From positions 1 through 15,413 of the forward strand of contig JBGUZF010000103.1 of NCBI GenBank assembly GCA_045222795.1: a DNA stretch of 15,413 bases, given 5' to 3'. Of this stretch, positions 14,640-15,413 are shown piece by piece. Within the stretch, counting starts at the first letter, position 1. Each line of letters begins with the position of its first letter. The notes under the pieces were generated by a model that made no database searches, had not been told where the DNA came from, and saw only the letters and a program-made list of their open reading frames with translations. Made by a program: the position numbers and the translations under genes. The stretch comes from Colimorpha sp045222795 (lineage in GTDB: Bacteria; Bacteroidota; Bacteroidia; Bacteroidales; P3).

Positions 14640-15413
14640 ATGAAATCCATAATAGTAGGAACCGACTTCTCCGAGGGTTCGTATGTGGCCCTGGAACTTG
14701 CCGTCGACGTGGCCAACCGCATGGCTTGCGGCATCACAGTGGTATGGGTGAAACGCGAAAAGAAGCTCTTCTCCAAAGAGCAGCTCGAGATGATGACCAA
14801 CCTCGCCAAGGACAAACTGCAGACGCTCTGCGACAAGCACCGTCCGGCGCTGAAATACGGCACCATCGAGTGGAAAATCATCAACGGCCGTGTGTCGACA
14901 GCCATTGCCGACCTTGCCAAGAAGGACCTCTCGCCGCTTATCGTTATTGGCACCAATGGTGCCTCGGGCTACGAGAAGTACGTCATCGGCAGTCAGGCCA
15001 GCCGTATAGTGCAGGATGCGCCGTGCCCCGTGCTCACCATGCGCCAGGGCTACGATTTCCACAAGAAGCTGGAGCGCATCGTGGTGCCCATCCGCGTCAA
15101 CGTCAACTCGCGTCAGAAGGTACCGCCGGCAGCAGCAATGGCCCGCATCTTCGGTGCCAAGGTGCACCTGCTCGGCCTGCTCGACCTCAAGGAGGAAGAG
15201 TCGGCACTGCGCACCTACGTGGGACAGAGCGCCGACTTCCTCGAGAAGGAGGGCGTGCCCTACGAAATCGAGCTGCAGACCTACTCCAACTACTGCGACA
15301 CAGTACTCAACTTCGCCAACGAGATAAAGGCCGACATGATAATCATCAACACCGAGCAGGACCGCGTCATCTCGCAGCTCTTCCTTGGCACCAACGCCCA
15401 ACAGGTGGTGCAC
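14640..15413 (+). CDS. Tandem-domain universal stress protein (3' end outside window)
   Basis: The frame opens at the ATG at 14640 and stays open for 258 codons to the edge. It has two Usp (UspA-like, Rossmann-type alpha/beta) domains. Domain 1 starts with SIIVGTDFSEGSYVALELA, with the ATP-site Asp in VGTDFS, and ends with the nucleotide-binding motif G-2x-G-9x-G-S in GTNGASGYEKYVIGS, followed by CPVLTMR. Domain 2 starts at ERIVVPIRVN and has a degenerate version, NTEQDRVISQLFLGT, in which the first two glycines are replaced. Such cytoplasmic proteins bind ATP and act in stress survival. Two-domain members are usually near 280-300 residues, so only a short tail is missing. It is divergent from ruvB. 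I see no consensus promoter and no Shine-Dalgarno sequence. Confidence 0.88.
   Translation, partial: MKSIIVGTDFSEGSYVALELAVDVANRMACGITVVWVKREKKLFSKEQLEMMTNLAKDKLQTLCDKHRPALKYGTIEWKIINGRVSTAIADLAKKDLSPLIVIGTNGASGYEKYVIGSQASRIVQDAPCPVLTMRQGYDFHKKLERIVVPIRVNVNSRQKVPPAAAMARIFGAKVHLLGLLDLKEEESALRTYVGQSADFLEKEGVPYEIELQTYSNYCDTVLNFANEIKADMIIINTEQDRVISQLFLGTNAQQVVH

Noticed and set aside
14568..15413. Minus-strand open frame of 281 codons opposite the Usp gene
   Set aside because: The plus strand encodes a clear two-domain Usp with its nucleotide motif. The antisense translation has no recognisable domain and would overlap the ruvB promoter region.

Overview
The window looks like a chromosomal segment of a Bacteroidales bacterium (phylum Bacteroidota). 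The grounds are a TTTG-N19-TACTTTTG promoter of the Bacteroidota sigma-ABfr type, A-rich leaders without Shine-Dalgarno sequences, RuvB, HutI and LolD sequences that read like Bacteroidales family members, and a giant secreted beta-helix/CARDB protein of the kind common in that phylum. I cannot name the genus. No mobile element, tRNA, rRNA or CRISPR array is visible.

Layout. (1) 1-7953, minus strand: one uninterrupted reading frame of 2651 codons that starts at 7953 and runs off the left edge. It encodes a secreted or surface protein with a signal peptide, a jelly-roll-like N-terminal domain, and two copies of a large cassette (a YP-type beta module, a CARDB-like domain, a parallel beta-helix, a CARDB-like domain). 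(2) 7954-8100: a compact junction holding a bidirectional hairpin terminator, a TACCTTTG -7 box and a leader hairpin for the giant gene. (3) 8101-14517, minus strand: six tightly packed genes in the order ruvB, a secreted protein with a TonB-C-like segment, a secreted YD-repeat-like protein, hutI, lolD, rlmB. Gaps are 35 bp or less and two junctions overlap, so this is probably one operon running from a promoter at 14522-14552 to the terminator at 8052-8080. (4) 14518-14639: a divergent intergenic region with the ruvB promoter and a GTGA-N6-TCAC palindrome. (5) 14640-15413, plus strand: the first 258 codons of a tandem universal stress protein.

How the genes relate. The operon mixes housekeeping genes (Holliday-junction branch migration, lipoprotein release, 23S rRNA methylation) with a histidine-degradation enzyme that has no other hut gene beside it, plus two secreted proteins of unknown function. 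The giant protein is a separate transcription unit and probably acts at the cell surface. Its C-terminus, where a type IX secretion sorting domain would be expected, lies outside the window.

Most interesting points: the duplicated multi-domain cassette in the giant protein, a ruvB promoter placed so close to the ATG that the mRNA should be leaderless, a CRP-like palindrome in the divergent region, and a TonB-C-like domain in a secreted protein that lacks a TonB architecture.
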